Below are positions 37,159-45,052 of a stretch of 64,000 bases of DNA, one piece after another. A model generated the notes under the pieces. It saw only the letters and a program-made list of their open reading frames with translations. It was not told the origin of the DNA and searched no databases. The stretch is from Ruficoccus amylovorans. Its GTDB lineage: Bacteria > Verrucomicrobiota > Verrucomicrobiia > Opitutales > Cerasicoccaceae. How positions within the stretch are numbered: the first letter of the stretch is position 1; every line of letters begins with the position of its first letter. The stretch lies in NCBI RefSeq assembly GCF_014230085.1, contig NZ_JACHVB010000043.1, positions 1 through 64,000 on the forward strand, given 5' to 3'. The position numbers and the translations under genes are program-made.

Positions 37159-37773
37159 ATGAAAAACCTGAGCAAACTGATCTCCACCACCACTCTTCTG
37201 CTTGGCGCCAGCGCCGCTTTTGCCATGCAGAGCGCTCCCACTTCCGAGGAAGCTGCGGCTCCCAGCTCGACTGAGTACGCCGAAACGCTGACCAAGACGG
37301 CCAAGTCTGTCGCCACGGAAAACACCCTCAGCGCCATTGACTCGCTGAAAAGCTCCTTCTCGGGCAACAAGGAAGCCAGCAGCCTGCTGAGCTCAGCCAT
37401 CAACAGCTTCAAGGGCGGCGACACGCTCAAGTCGCTCGACACCCTGAACCAACTCAGCGAACTCGACCTGACCGACAAGCAGTCGCAACTCGTCGAAGAA
37501 GTCAAAGGCACCGTGTCGGCCTACAGCCTGAACCAGAATTTCGACACCTCCGACCCGAACCTGAGTGGCCCGGTCAACAACGCCATCGCCGCCATCAAGA
37601 CCGGTGACAAGACTGCCGCCGCCAAGAGCCTCGGAGAAATCTACGAAATGGGCTCCCTCACCGACAAGCAGAAGGAAGTCCTCACCAGCGTCGCTTCTGA
37701 CTACGCCGGCGTGGACCTGGGCAAGATCGGTGATGCCGTCAACGCGGCCAAGTCCGTCAAGGACATGTTCTAA
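37159..37773 (+). CDS. Exported helical repeat protein
   Basis: A 204-residue protein with a clear signal peptide (MKNLSKLISTTTLLLGASAAFA) and a mature part made of Ser/Ala/Lys-rich helices. Two related units are visible: SSLLSSAINSFKGGDTLKSLDTLNQL continuing to LTDKQSQLVEEV, and VNNAIAAIKTGDKTAAAKSLGEI continuing to LTDKQKEVLTSV, each ending in the LTDKQ segment. No family or enzyme motif is recognised; a periplasmic structural or binding role is possible. Its own terminator follows. Confidence 0.75.
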   Translation: MKNLSKLISTTTLLLGASAAFAMQSAPTSEEAAAPSSTEYAETLTKTAKSVATENTLSAIDSLKSSFSGNKEASSLLSSAINSFKGGDTLKSLDTLNQLSELDLTDKQSQLVEEVKGTVSAYSLNQNFDTSDPNLSGPVNNAIAAIKTGDKTAAAKSLGEIYEMGSLTDKQKEVLTSVASDYAGVDLGKIGDAVNAAKSVKDMF

Positions 37774-37797
37774 CCGGGAACCCCCGTTCCTTTCATC

Positions 37798-37834
37798 AAA
37801 AAAACGCCCGGTCAAAAGCCGGGCGTTTTTTTTG
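37798..37834 (+). terminator. Rho-independent terminator
   Basis: A stem AAAACGCCCGG paired with CCGGGCGTTTT, with a 6-base loop and a run of eight T after the stem, follows the exported repeat protein and also faces the scpB gene from its 3' side, so it may be bidirectional. Confidence 0.9.
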
Positions 37835-37883
37835 CGGGTAGCACCCGCTGGCAGTGCGTGGATCACCCCTCTTTACGCTGTCC

Positions 37884-38663
37884 TCAGCGACCGGTGAAAA
37901 CGGGCGGGCGCTTTTCCTTGAAGGACAGGACGCCCTCCTTGTAGTCGTCGCTGTCGTACACGCGGCGGCGCAGTCCCTGAATCTCCTCAAAGGTTTCGGC
38001 GGGCAGAGGCGTGCCCTTGAGCAGGAGCCGGAACTGATGCTTGATCACGCGGATGGCCAGCGGGGCGTTGGCGGTGATGCTGTCGGCCAGTGCCAGCGTG
38101 AAGCCCTCCAGCTCGGGCGCGGGCACCACATGATTGACCATGCTCACGTTGTGCGCCTGCCGGGCCGAGATCGGCTTGGCGGTGAAGAACATCTCCTTGG
38201 CGATTTTGGGGCCGAGCACATTGATGAAATGAACCACACCGGAGGCATTGTAGGGCAGCCCGAGCTTGGCCGGGGTGATGGCAAAGGTCGCGTTTTCCGC
38301 GCACACGATCATGTCGCAGGAAATACACAGGTCGCAGGCCCCGCCCCAGACCGTGCCCTCCACCATGGCGATAACCGGGTAAGGGAAGTCCTGCACGCGG
38401 CGCAGGAGCACGCCGAGGCTGTCGTAGTAGTTGAGCGGGTCGCGGCGGCCTTCGGGCAGCTCCTTGATGTTGTGTCCGGCGCTCCAGACCTTTACGCCCG
38501 GTTCAGCCCGCAGGATAACGGCATAGACCGCCTGTTTCTCCAGTTCGTCAAACGCACCCACGAGCGCCTCCACCATTTCACCGCTGAGGCAGTTGCGTGC
38601 CTCCGGATTGCTGAAAGTGATGATGCCGGTTTTACCCTGAATTGCTGTCGTAACGAGTGCCAT
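37884..38663 (-). CDS. scpB: Methylmalonyl-CoA decarboxylase (crotonase family)
   Basis: A 259-residue crotonase-fold enzyme, close in pattern to E. coli YgfG/ScpB, which decarboxylates (R)-methylmalonyl-CoA to propionyl-CoA. Distinctive shared blocks are VWSAGHNIKELPEGRRDPLNYY (oxyanion region with the catalytic His64), MVEGTVWGGA, the Tyr-bearing LGLPYNASG and RRRVYDSDDYKEGVLSF. No other propionate-pathway genes are next to it. The start at MALVTTAIQG is chosen because the longer ORF runs through a non-coding repeat. Confidence 0.88.
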   Translation of the reverse strand: MALVTTAIQGKTGIITFSNPEARNCLSGEMVEALVGAFDELEKQAVYAVILRAEPGVKVWSAGHNIKELPEGRRDPLNYYDSLGVLLRRVQDFPYPVIAMVEGTVWGGACDLCISCDMIVCAENATFAITPAKLGLPYNASGVVHFINVLGPKIAKEMFFTAKPISARQAHNVSMVNHVVPAPELEGFTLALADSITANAPLAIRVIKHQFRLLLKGTPLPAETFEEIQGLRRRVYDSDDYKEGVLSFKEKRPPVFTGR

Positions 38664-38840
38664 ACCGGGATTTTCCCCCTTTACGTCAAGGCGAGCAAGG
38701 CCGCAGTTGCGCCCGCGAACGCTTTGCGCAGGGAGTTGGGGGAAAGGGATTTGCCCGCGAAGGGGCGCGACGCCGGGTCCTTCTGTGTCCGGTCCGCTCA
38801 GGATATGGGGAAAGTGATCAACAGTTTCACCCACAGACAT

Positions 38841-38875
38841 AAAAAACCCCGGACGAAAACTGTCCGGGGTTTTGA
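38841..38875 (-). terminator. Hairpin between scpB and gnd
   Basis: A stem AAAACCCCGGAC pairs with GTCCGGGGTTTT, with A-runs and T-runs on both sides. It lies upstream of scpB and downstream of the gnd cassette, so it would end transcripts from gnd before scpB. Confidence 0.85.
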
Positions 38876-38919
38876 AAAAACAGGATCGGTTGACCCAAAG
38901 CTGCACCCTTCCCGTCTCC

Positions 38920-38998
38920 GGGGCAGGGGCCTTTTGGCCCCGATGGGGCAGAGCCCCATCACGGTGCGTCAGCACCGAGGGTGCAGGGCATGCCCTGC
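38920..38998. repeat. Modular hairpin cassette, copy 3 (reversed, complete)
   Basis: Contains GGGGCCTTTTGGCCCC, GATGGGGCAGAGCCCCATC, GGTGCGTCAGCACC and GCAGGGCATGCCCTGC in this order, that is, the reverse complement of copy 1's A-B-C-D. It ends immediately before the gnd stop codon, whose complement is CTA at 38999-39001. Confidence 0.85.
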
Positions 38999-40501
38999 CT
39001 AGGATTTGATCTGGGGGCGCTTGGGGTCGGGCCAGTCGATGTGGAAGAACTCGCCACGCGGCTTGTCGGTGCGCTCGTAGGTGTGCGCGCCGAAGAAGTC
39101 CCGCTGGGCCTGGAGAAGGTTCTGCGGGAGGTTGGCCGTGCGGTAGCCGTCGAAGTAGGCCAGGGCGCTGCTGAAGCAGGGGACCGAGACGCCGCAGGTG
39201 ACGGCGGTCGCGACGACCTTGCGCCAGCTGGCTTCGAGCTTGCCCACGGTTTCCTTGAAATACGGGTCGAGCAGGAGGTTGGCCAGGTCGGACTGGGCCG
39301 CGAAGGCGTCGGTGATTTTTTGCAGGAAGCCGGCACGGATGATGCAACCGCCGCGCCAGATCTGGGCGATTTCGCCGTAGTTAAGCTTCCAGCCGAACTC
39401 GACGGCGGCGGAACGCATGAGCTGGAAGCCCTGCGCGTAGGAGCAGATCTTCGAGCAGTAGAGGGCGTCATGGATGGCCTGGATCAGCTCGCCCTTGTCG
39501 CCTTCGTACTTGGCGGTGGGGGCGGCAATGAGCTTGGAGGCGGCGACGCGCTCTTCCTTGATCGCGCTCAGGCAGCGGGCAAAGACGGCCTCGGCCACAG
39601 TCGGGGCGGGCACGCCCAGGTCAAGCGCGCTGATCGAGGTCCACTTGCCGGTGCCCTTCTGGCCGGCGGTGTCGAGGACGATGTCCACAAAGGCCTTGCC
39701 GGTTTCAGGGTCGTTCTGGGCGAGGACTTCGCCGGTGATTTCGATCAGGAAGGAGTCGAGGATGCCGGTGTTCCACTTCTTGAAGATGTCGGCCATCTCG
39801 GCAGCGGACAGGCCGAGGAGGTTGCGCATCAGGTCGTAGGCTTCGCAGATCATTTGCATGTCGCCGTACTCGATGCCGTTGTGGACCATCTTGACGTAGT
39901 GGCCCGCGCCGTTCTCGCCGATGTAGGCGGTGCAGGGCACGCCGCCTTCAACGGGCTTGCCGGGGGCGGCGCCTTCGAGCGGCTTGCCGGTCTTGGCGTC
40001 CACCTTGGCGGAGACGGCTTCCCAGATCGGCTTCAGGTATTCCCAGGCCTCGGGGGTGCCGCCGGGCATGAGCGACGGGCCGAAGCGCGCGCCTTCCTCA
40101 CCGCCGGAGACGCCGGAGCCGATGAAGCGCAGGCCCTTCGAGGTCAGGTCCTTCTCGCGGCGGATGGTGTCGTGCCAGTAGGCGTTACCACCGTCGATGA
40201 TGATGTCGCCCTCTTCCAGGAGCGGAACGAGCCCGTCGATGACGGCGTCCGTGCCGCGACCGGCCTGGACGAGGATGATGATCTTGCGCGGGCGCTTGAG
40301 GCTGGCGACGAAGTCCTTCAGCTCGGCACAGCCGACGAGGCCGCCGGGCGTGTCGGGATGGGCCGCCACAAACTCCTCCATCTTGGAGGTCGTCCGGTTA
40401 TAGACGGAAATCTTATAGCCGTGGTCGGCGATGTTGAGGGCGAGGTTCTGGCCCATGACGGCGAGGCCGACGAGCCCGATATCGGAGACTGCTTCTGACA
40501 T
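38999..40501 (-). CDS. gnd: 6-phosphogluconate dehydrogenase, long NADP-type
   Basis: A 500-residue enzyme of the oxidative pentose phosphate pathway. The Rossmann fold reads [19 protein letters not shown], and the strand end is VYNRTTSK (N35, R36, T37), the NRT motif that binds the 2'-phosphate of NADP. The substrate and catalytic block is [20 protein letters not shown], then [16 protein letters not shown] with the catalytic Lys. The long C-terminal domain continues to EFFHIDW. Its neighbour on the same strand is a shorter, NAD-type paralog. The stop codon abuts a hairpin cassette. Confidence 0.97.
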   Translation of the reverse strand: MSEAVSDIGLVGLAVMGQNLALNIADHGYKISVYNRTTSKMEEFVAAHPDTPGGLVGCAELKDFVASLKRPRKIIILVQAGRGTDAVIDGLVPLLEEGDIIIDGGNAYWHDTIRREKDLTSKGLRFIGSGVSGGEEGARFGPSLMPGGTPEAWEYLKPIWEAVSAKVDAKTGKPLEGAAPGKPVEGGVPCTAYIGENGAGHYVKMVHNGIEYGDMQMICEAYDLMRNLLGLSAAEMADIFKKWNTGILDSFLIEITGEVLAQNDPETGKAFVDIVLDTAGQKGTGKWTSISALDLGVPAPTVAEAVFARCLSAIKEERVAASKLIAAPTAKYEGDKGELIQAIHDALYCSKICSYAQGFQLMRSAAVEFGWKLNYGEIAQIWRGGCIIRAGFLQKITDAFAAQSDLANLLLDPYFKETVGKLEASWRKVVATAVTCGVSVPCFSSALAYFDGYRTANLPQNLLQAQRDFFGAHTYERTDKPRGEFFHIDWPDPKRPQIKS

Positions 40502-40611
40502 ATCTTACACGTGTTGGGTTTGGGTCACGTTGAACAATGCTCGACCGCTGGTCAAGCAGCAATGGGGGCAGTTTTCCCGCTTGGCCAGATCTTGCAACGA
40601 AAAAGCGCCCA

Positions 40612-40637
40612 AGCCCCCGACGGACAACAGACGGGGG
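40612..40637 (-). terminator. Candidate terminator after the 41151-40639 gene
   Basis: GCCCCCG and CGGGGGC arms with a 10-base spacer sit just past the stop of the exported protein gene on the same strand, followed by TTTTT 15 bp later. Imperfect, tentative. Confidence 0.5.
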
Positions 40638-40638
40638 C

Positions 40639-41151
40639 CTATTTATAGACGACCACCCAGCGGTTGCCGACTTGAGCCAGGACCACGTCGATACGCTTGG
40701 AGCTGTTACTGGCCATTTGCATTGCGACATCCTTGTCGTTGATGAACGTTTGCGTGCCATCCGAAGTGGTGCGTACTTCGACTGGAGCGCGATAAACCTT
40801 GTCGAGAAACTCACGCTCTCGGCCCACGCTAACGTAGATATAATCAATAACGACTCCGCCTTCCTTAGGGATCATTTTGGAGCGGGTGCTATCGATTTTC
40901 TTTTGTGTAAAAATGAGCGCAGTATCCTCCTGCGGCCACGTTCCCCAATAAACGACAAAGCCCTCTTTACGCTCATCGGGACGGAGCTTCTCATCATCGC
41001 TTTTGCTGGCATTCCCGAAGTCGATCACGATCTTCTTGCCGACCTCCAGATGCTCGTCACGGATCCAGTTGCCGATGCCATAGGCGTGCTCTTTGGCATG
41101 GGCCAGGATGGGTAAGCAGCAGCAGATAAACAATAGAGATAAGCTTTTCAT
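40639..41151 (-). CDS. Exported hypothetical protein
   Basis: A 170-residue protein with a signal peptide (MKSLSLLFICCCLPILAHA) ending in an A-x-A site. The mature part is mixed polar, with EHLEVGKKIVIDFGNAS, VVYWGTWPQEDTALIF and EVRTTSDGTQTFINDKDV. I recognise no family. It lies between the two 6-phosphogluconate dehydrogenase genes on the same strand, but intervening terminators suggest it is not cotranscribed. The start at MKSLSL fits the signal peptide. Confidence 0.7.
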   Translation of the reverse strand: MKSLSLLFICCCLPILAHAKEHAYGIGNWIRDEHLEVGKKIVIDFGNASKSDDEKLRPDERKEGFVVYWGTWPQEDTALIFTQKKIDSTRSKMIPKEGGVVIDYIYVSVGREREFLDKVYRAPVEVRTTSDGTQTFINDKDVAMQMASNSSKRIDVVLAQVGNRWVVVYK

Positions 41152-41239
41152 GGGCGGGGAAGGTTCTGGCATCTTAAGGATACAGCGTAAGACAACTCAA
41201 GCCCGGACCGCCGCGCTTCCGCCCCCGAACCACAAAAAA

Positions 41240-41266
41240 AACGCCCGGCCAGAACAGCCGGGCGTT
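41240..41266 (-). terminator. Hairpin after gndA
   Basis: A stem ACGCCCGGC pairs with GCCGGGCGT (41241-41265), preceded on the plus strand by an A-run, which is a T-run in the direction of the minus-strand transcript. It lies downstream of the 42323-41298 gene. Confidence 0.85.
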
Positions 41267-41297
41267 GATAAAGAATCGGGCGTGATTTGCGCTGGCG

Positions 41298-42323
41298 TTA
41301 CGCCATCGGGGTGATGCCGGTCTTCTCCAGGTGGCCACCGAACTGGTAGCGCATGGCGGAGCAGACCTTGTCGGCGAAGGCGTGTTCCTCGCGCGAGCGG
41401 AAACGCGAGTACAGGGCGCTGGTCAGCACGGAGGCGGGCGTGGCTGAGTCGATGGCGGCCTCGATGGTCCAGCGGCCTTCGCCAGAGTCGGAGACGCGAC
41501 CAGCGAACTTTTCCAGCTTCGGGTCGCCGACAAAGGAGGCGGCGGTCAGGTCGAGCAGCCAGGAAGCGATGACAGAGCCGCGACGCCAGACTTCGGAGAT
41601 TTCACCCAGGTCGAGGTCGTAGTCGAGGTCGCCATGCATGGAGGGCGCGGTTTCGGCGTCCACTTCCTGCGCACGGGTGTCGCAGTTGGCGTTTTTCAGG
41701 ATGTCGAGGCCTTCGGCGTAGGCGGCCATGATGCCGTACTCGATGCCGTTGTGGACCATCTTGACGAAGTGCCCGGCCCCGGCCTTGCCGCAGTGCAGAT
41801 AGCCCTTTTGCGCGGTGCCTTTGCCGTCGGGACGGCCCGGGGTCTTGTCGATGTCGCCTTCGCCGGGAGCGATGGTAGCAAAAATCGGGTCGAGGTGCTG
41901 GACGGGGCCGTCTTCGCCGCCGATCATGAGGCAGTAGCCGCGTTCCAGGCCCCAGACGCCGCCGGAAGTGCCGCAGTCGATGTAGTGGATGCCCTTCGGC
42001 TCCAGCTCTTTCGCCCGGCGGCGGTCGTCGCGGAAGTAGGAGTTACCGCCGTCGATGATGATGTCGCCCTTGTCCATGAGCTCGGCGAGCTGGCCGATTA
42101 CCTTGTCGGTGATGGCGGCCGGGATCATAACCCAGGCAGCCTTGGGGGCTTCGAGTTTGGAGACAAATTCTTCGAGGGTGCTGGCACCGACGGCACCGTC
42201 GGCCACCAGTTCGGCGACGCTGTCCGGGTTCGTATCATAAACGACGCAGGTATGTCCCGCCTTCATCAGGCGACGCACCATGTTAGCACCCATACGGCCG
42301 AGGCCGACCATTCCTAATTGCAT
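41298..42323 (-). CDS. 6-phosphogluconate dehydrogenase, short NAD-type
   Basis: A 341-residue decarboxylating dehydrogenase of the short (GntZ/YqeC-like) subfamily. The Rossmann fold starts LGMVGLGRMGANMVRRLM and ends VVYDTNPDS: Asp30 at the strand end indicates NAD over NADP. Other blocks are GNSYFRDDRRRAKEL, DCGTSGGVWGLERGY and [22 protein letters not shown] with the catalytic Lys. It differs in length and cofactor motif from the long gnd nearby, so this strain carries both types side by side. Confidence 0.93.
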   Translation of the reverse strand: MQLGMVGLGRMGANMVRRLMKAGHTCVVYDTNPDSVAELVADGAVGASTLEEFVSKLEAPKAAWVMIPAAITDKVIGQLAELMDKGDIIIDGGNSYFRDDRRRAKELEPKGIHYIDCGTSGGVWGLERGYCLMIGGEDGPVQHLDPIFATIAPGEGDIDKTPGRPDGKGTAQKGYLHCGKAGAGHFVKMVHNGIEYGIMAAYAEGLDILKNANCDTRAQEVDAETAPSMHGDLDYDLDLGEISEVWRRGSVIASWLLDLTAASFVGDPKLEKFAGRVSDSGEGRWTIEAAIDSATPASVLTSALYSRFRSREEHAFADKVCSAMRYQFGGHLEKTGITPMA

Positions 42324-42432
42324 GACAGATCCTTGTGTTGGAATTAAAGTGAGATGAGGAGACGCTTATACACCTATCCGCGGACACCGGCACTGCCAAC
42401 CCTTTTCCTCACCGCCCGCGTATTTAGAGTCA

Positions 42433-42525
42433 TGATGGTTAAATGGTTGAATGGCCAATTGTTAACTGTTGGATGCGGAACGTAGCAAACAACAATTAAC
42501 CATTTAATCATTTAGCCATTCGGCC
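42433..42525. repeat. Large imperfect palindrome, AATGG-rich
   Basis: ATGGTTAAATGGTTGAATGG (42435 on) pairs imperfectly with the region 42487-42525 (read in reverse: ATGGCTAAATGATTAAATGG), with arms of about 35 bp. It lies in the gap upstream of the GPP34-family gene, where I see no gene. The overall unit of about 93 bp may be a MITE or repeat relic. Confidence 0.7.
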
Positions 42526-42645
42526 TTTTTTGGGGCGGCTACGACTTTATTTGGACTGCTCTAGATCTGTTATACGATAAACCCGGCGTGGCGGGCCTGG
42601 AGTATTCCCTTGCCGCCCGTAACCGGAGGCATCATAAGGTGTTGC

Positions 42646-43296
42646 ATGCTCCGATTCGCTGAAGAAATTGTCCTGCTGGCCCTGAACGACGAAACCGGAA
42701 AAATCAGCCGCAATGTGCCCGAGCAATCGCTCGAATGCGCCATCGCCGGTGCGCTGCTGATGGAACTGGATTTCATGAAGCGGATCGAAGCGGACCCTCA
42801 GAACATCGTGCTGGCCAAGTCCGACCCGACCGGCGACCCGCTGCTGGACGAGACCGTTTCGCTCCTGGGCAAAGTCGGCCAGGCCACCCCCATCGTCAAG
42901 GTGCTGGCACGCCTCATGGTGAAAGCGGACGAATTCGAGAGCCGCCTGCTGGCCTCGCTCATCCACAAGGGCATTCTCAAAGAACAGAACAAGTCCTTCC
43001 TGTGGATGAAGGGCGAGCGGACCTACCCGATGATCGACGGGCGCGAGGAGTCCGAGGTACGGACCCGCATCCGCATGATTATCCTGACCAACACGCTCCC
43101 GGATCCGCGCGATGTGGCCATCATCTCGCTCATGGAGGCCTGCCGGCTCTACCGCACCGTCTTTTTGAACGAGGAACTGGGCCAGTGCCGCAAGCGCATC
43201 GCCCAGATCGCGAAAATGGACTTCATCGGGCAAGGCATCGCCCGCCTGCTTCAGCTCACCGATTCCAAGTCTCTCGAAGAAATCGCAGCCAGTTGA
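42646..43296 (+). CDS. GOLPH3/GPP34-family phospholipid-binding-type protein
   Basis: A 216-residue soluble protein of the GPP34 (PF05719) family, known from eukaryotic GOLPH3, which binds phosphatidylinositol-4-phosphate at the Golgi. Two strong blocks match: LRFAEEIVLLALNDETGKI at the N-terminus followed by AIAGALLMELDF, and LAKSDPTGDPLLDETVSLL in the middle. LIHKGILKEQNKSFL is also characteristic. Bacterial homologs are mostly actinobacterial (my recollection), so its presence here is notable. The function in bacteria is not established. The start MLRFAEE matches family N-termini. Confidence 0.85.
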   Translation: MLRFAEEIVLLALNDETGKISRNVPEQSLECAIAGALLMELDFMKRIEADPQNIVLAKSDPTGDPLLDETVSLLGKVGQATPIVKVLARLMVKADEFESRLLASLIHKGILKEQNKSFLWMKGERTYPMIDGREESEVRTRIRMIILTNTLPDPRDVAIISLMEACRLYRTVFLNEELGQCRKRIAQIAKMDFIGQGIARLLQLTDSKSLEEIAAS

Positions 43297-43354
43297 ACGA
43301 TTGTCCGTTGGTTAATGCGTTATGACTGCCTGCGCGAAGGATGCGCTATTTTTG

Positions 43355-43657
43355 TCACTCAATGGAGACCTCAGATATGTGGTCTTCGTCTGAGTCCCTG
43401 ACTGGTGATTTTTCCACCGCGGGAACAGCGACCACATCCATCTGGGAAAAATCTGGCGGCTCCAGCAGATGATCGAAGGCGTGACGATTATTTTCAAACG
43501 CCGGATAAGGATCAGCTCCTTGTACTATGGCAGCGGGCGCGGTATCTTCGGGAACGGTCCAGTCGCTCTGATCGGAACGACACCCCGCCAGCAGTAAACT
43601 GCATAATATCAGTACGGGAGGAAGTTTCAGAAGTCCTCCGGTCCGTTTTCTACTCAT
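43355..43657 (-). CDS. Small lipoprotein
   Basis: A 100-residue protein with a lipoprotein signal (PPVLILCSLLLAGCRSDQ; cysteine 26 is the lipidation site) and a hydrophilic, acidic mature part with no known domain. It overlaps the end of the upstream cupin gene by eight bases, which suggests co-expression. The function is unknown. Confidence 0.75.
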   Translation of the reverse strand: MSRKRTGGLLKLPPVLILCSLLLAGCRSDQSDWTVPEDTAPAAIVQGADPYPAFENNRHAFDHLLEPPDFSQMDVVAVPAVEKSPVRDSDEDHISEVSIE

Positions 43658-44018
43658 CGAGAAAAACGGTATCGGTGATATCCCAAGCCGGGGCGGCCAC
43701 TATCAAGAATACCAAGGGTTCGTCGCCCACGGTCCAGATTTGGTGATGTTGACCGGGACGGATAAGGGCGGCATCGCCCGGCTCCAGCAGCATGACTTCC
43801 CCATCCAGTTCGATCCGCGCTCGTCCCTCCAGCAGATAGTAACTTTCTTCGGCCATCGGATGATAATGCGGACGCGAATGACTGCCGGGCTTAATCGTCA
43901 CGCGCATCAGGCTGTGAAGCGTGCTACCGGAGGACTTTCGGCCAATCAGTTCGTAAATCTCCTCCCCCCTCATCCAGTGGATTGGCTCGCCTTTATCGCC
44001 TTTGTATACTCGATTCAT
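43650..44018 (-). CDS. Cupin-domain protein
   Basis: A 122-residue single-domain cupin. Motif 1 is PGSHSRPHYHPMAEESYYLLEG, with the metal-binding His, His and Glu, and motif 2 is ALIRPGQHHQIWTVG. The small beta-barrel commonly binds a metal and acts as an isomerase, dioxygenase or sensor; the reaction here cannot be told. It overlaps the downstream lipoprotein gene. Confidence 0.88.
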   Translation of the reverse strand: MNRVYKGDKGEPIHWMRGEEIYELIGRKSSGSTLHSLMRVTIKPGSHSRPHYHPMAEESYYLLEGRARIELDGEVMLLEPGDAALIRPGQHHQIWTVGDEPLVFLIVAAPAWDITDTVFLDE

Positions 44019-44091
44019 CCCTTAATTCGTGCCCTTGAATTATATCCCGAACAGCGTTGAAAAATCAAGCCATCGTGCAGGATTAGGGATA

Positions 44092-44988
44092 TTATCCATA
44101 AGACACGGTAATTCCCAGATAATTCAGCAGCCAGACTTCTTTCCAGAGGCGATAGCGACCTTCCTTGGTCAAGTGCCCAAACTCCTCCTGAAGGTCTGTC
44201 GGCATGAGAAAACCGAGCTGCCGGTTCAGGCGTTCCAGCGACTGTTGCTCGCGATTAAGTTCTACTACCGGCTCCTCGTCCTGATCCCAGGGCTGGACCT
44301 CCACGCCGTTCAGTCTCAGCTCGTGCAGGCGACGACGATGGAAACGAAGAAGCGGCTGGAGGCGGCGCAAAAGCGGCTTGCGACGGATCTCCCAGTCCTC
44401 GGGATAGTAGCCTCCGAAGGGGAGAAACACGTTGTCGCTGATGATGCGGCGCCCGTCCGTGGTGTTAGTCGAAAGAATGTAGGCGACATTGACCGCCCCC
44501 GCCCGCTGCGGAAAAAACAGGATCTGGCAACGGGTTTCACCATTGCCCTCCTGATAGATGGTCGAGCGGATGGAGAGTGATTGGTCAAACTCCGCCTTGA
44601 CCGCCTGGAGCTTTTTAAAACCTTGTCCGCGCAGCCAGTCACGCATGGCGATGAGCTTGCGCTGGGCCGGCCACTCGTCACCATCGCGGTTGGGCCCGAA
44701 TTTCGGGAAAAGGGGGATCGGACTCCGGCTGATCGCTGCGATAACGAGCCAGTTGTACATCGTCTCGATCAGGAACCAGGCGATAAACGCCACCAGCGCC
44801 AGCATCCAGAAGGGGCGGTCACTCCAGCCAAACTCGTGCGCAAACACAGCCATCCCGACCGCGAAAAGCAGCCAGCGCAGCCAACGGTTGAGAATGCCGA
44901 TCACGGGCAGACGCCAATTCAGGTTCCCGAAGCTGACCAACAGGGACACCAGCAGCAATCCGATCACGATCTGAACGGCTAATGACAT
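44092..44988 (-). CDS. Membrane protein of unknown function
   Basis: A 298-residue protein with two to three N-terminal hydrophobic segments (AVQIVIGLLLVSLLVSF, LRWLLFAVGMAVFAHEFGW, LALVAFIAWFLIETMYNWLVIAAI) and a long charged C-terminal half rich in arginine (RRKPLLRRLQPLLRFHRRR). It seems lineage-specific. No enzyme motif is visible. It is upstream of the cupin and lipoprotein genes on the same strand, 73 bp away. Confidence 0.7.
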   Translation of the reverse strand: MSLAVQIVIGLLLVSLLVSFGNLNWRLPVIGILNRWLRWLLFAVGMAVFAHEFGWSDRPFWMLALVAFIAWFLIETMYNWLVIAAISRSPIPLFPKFGPNRDGDEWPAQRKLIAMRDWLRGQGFKKLQAVKAEFDQSLSIRSTIYQEGNGETRCQILFFPQRAGAVNVAYILSTNTTDGRRIISDNVFLPFGGYYPEDWEIRRKPLLRRLQPLLRFHRRRLHELRLNGVEVQPWDQDEEPVVELNREQQSLERLNRQLGFLMPTDLQEEFGHLTKEGRYRLWKEVWLLNYLGITVSYG

Positions 44989-45052
44989 GCTAATATAGTC
45001 AGGGACGCACGCGGTAATGTTCCCGTATGCCCGCGACGGGGCGAATACCGGC

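Noticed and set aside
38664-39347. Long 5' extension of the scpB ORF into gnd
   Set aside because: It crosses the repeat cassette and the gnd coding region in another frame. Crotonase-family similarity begins at MALVTTAIQG.
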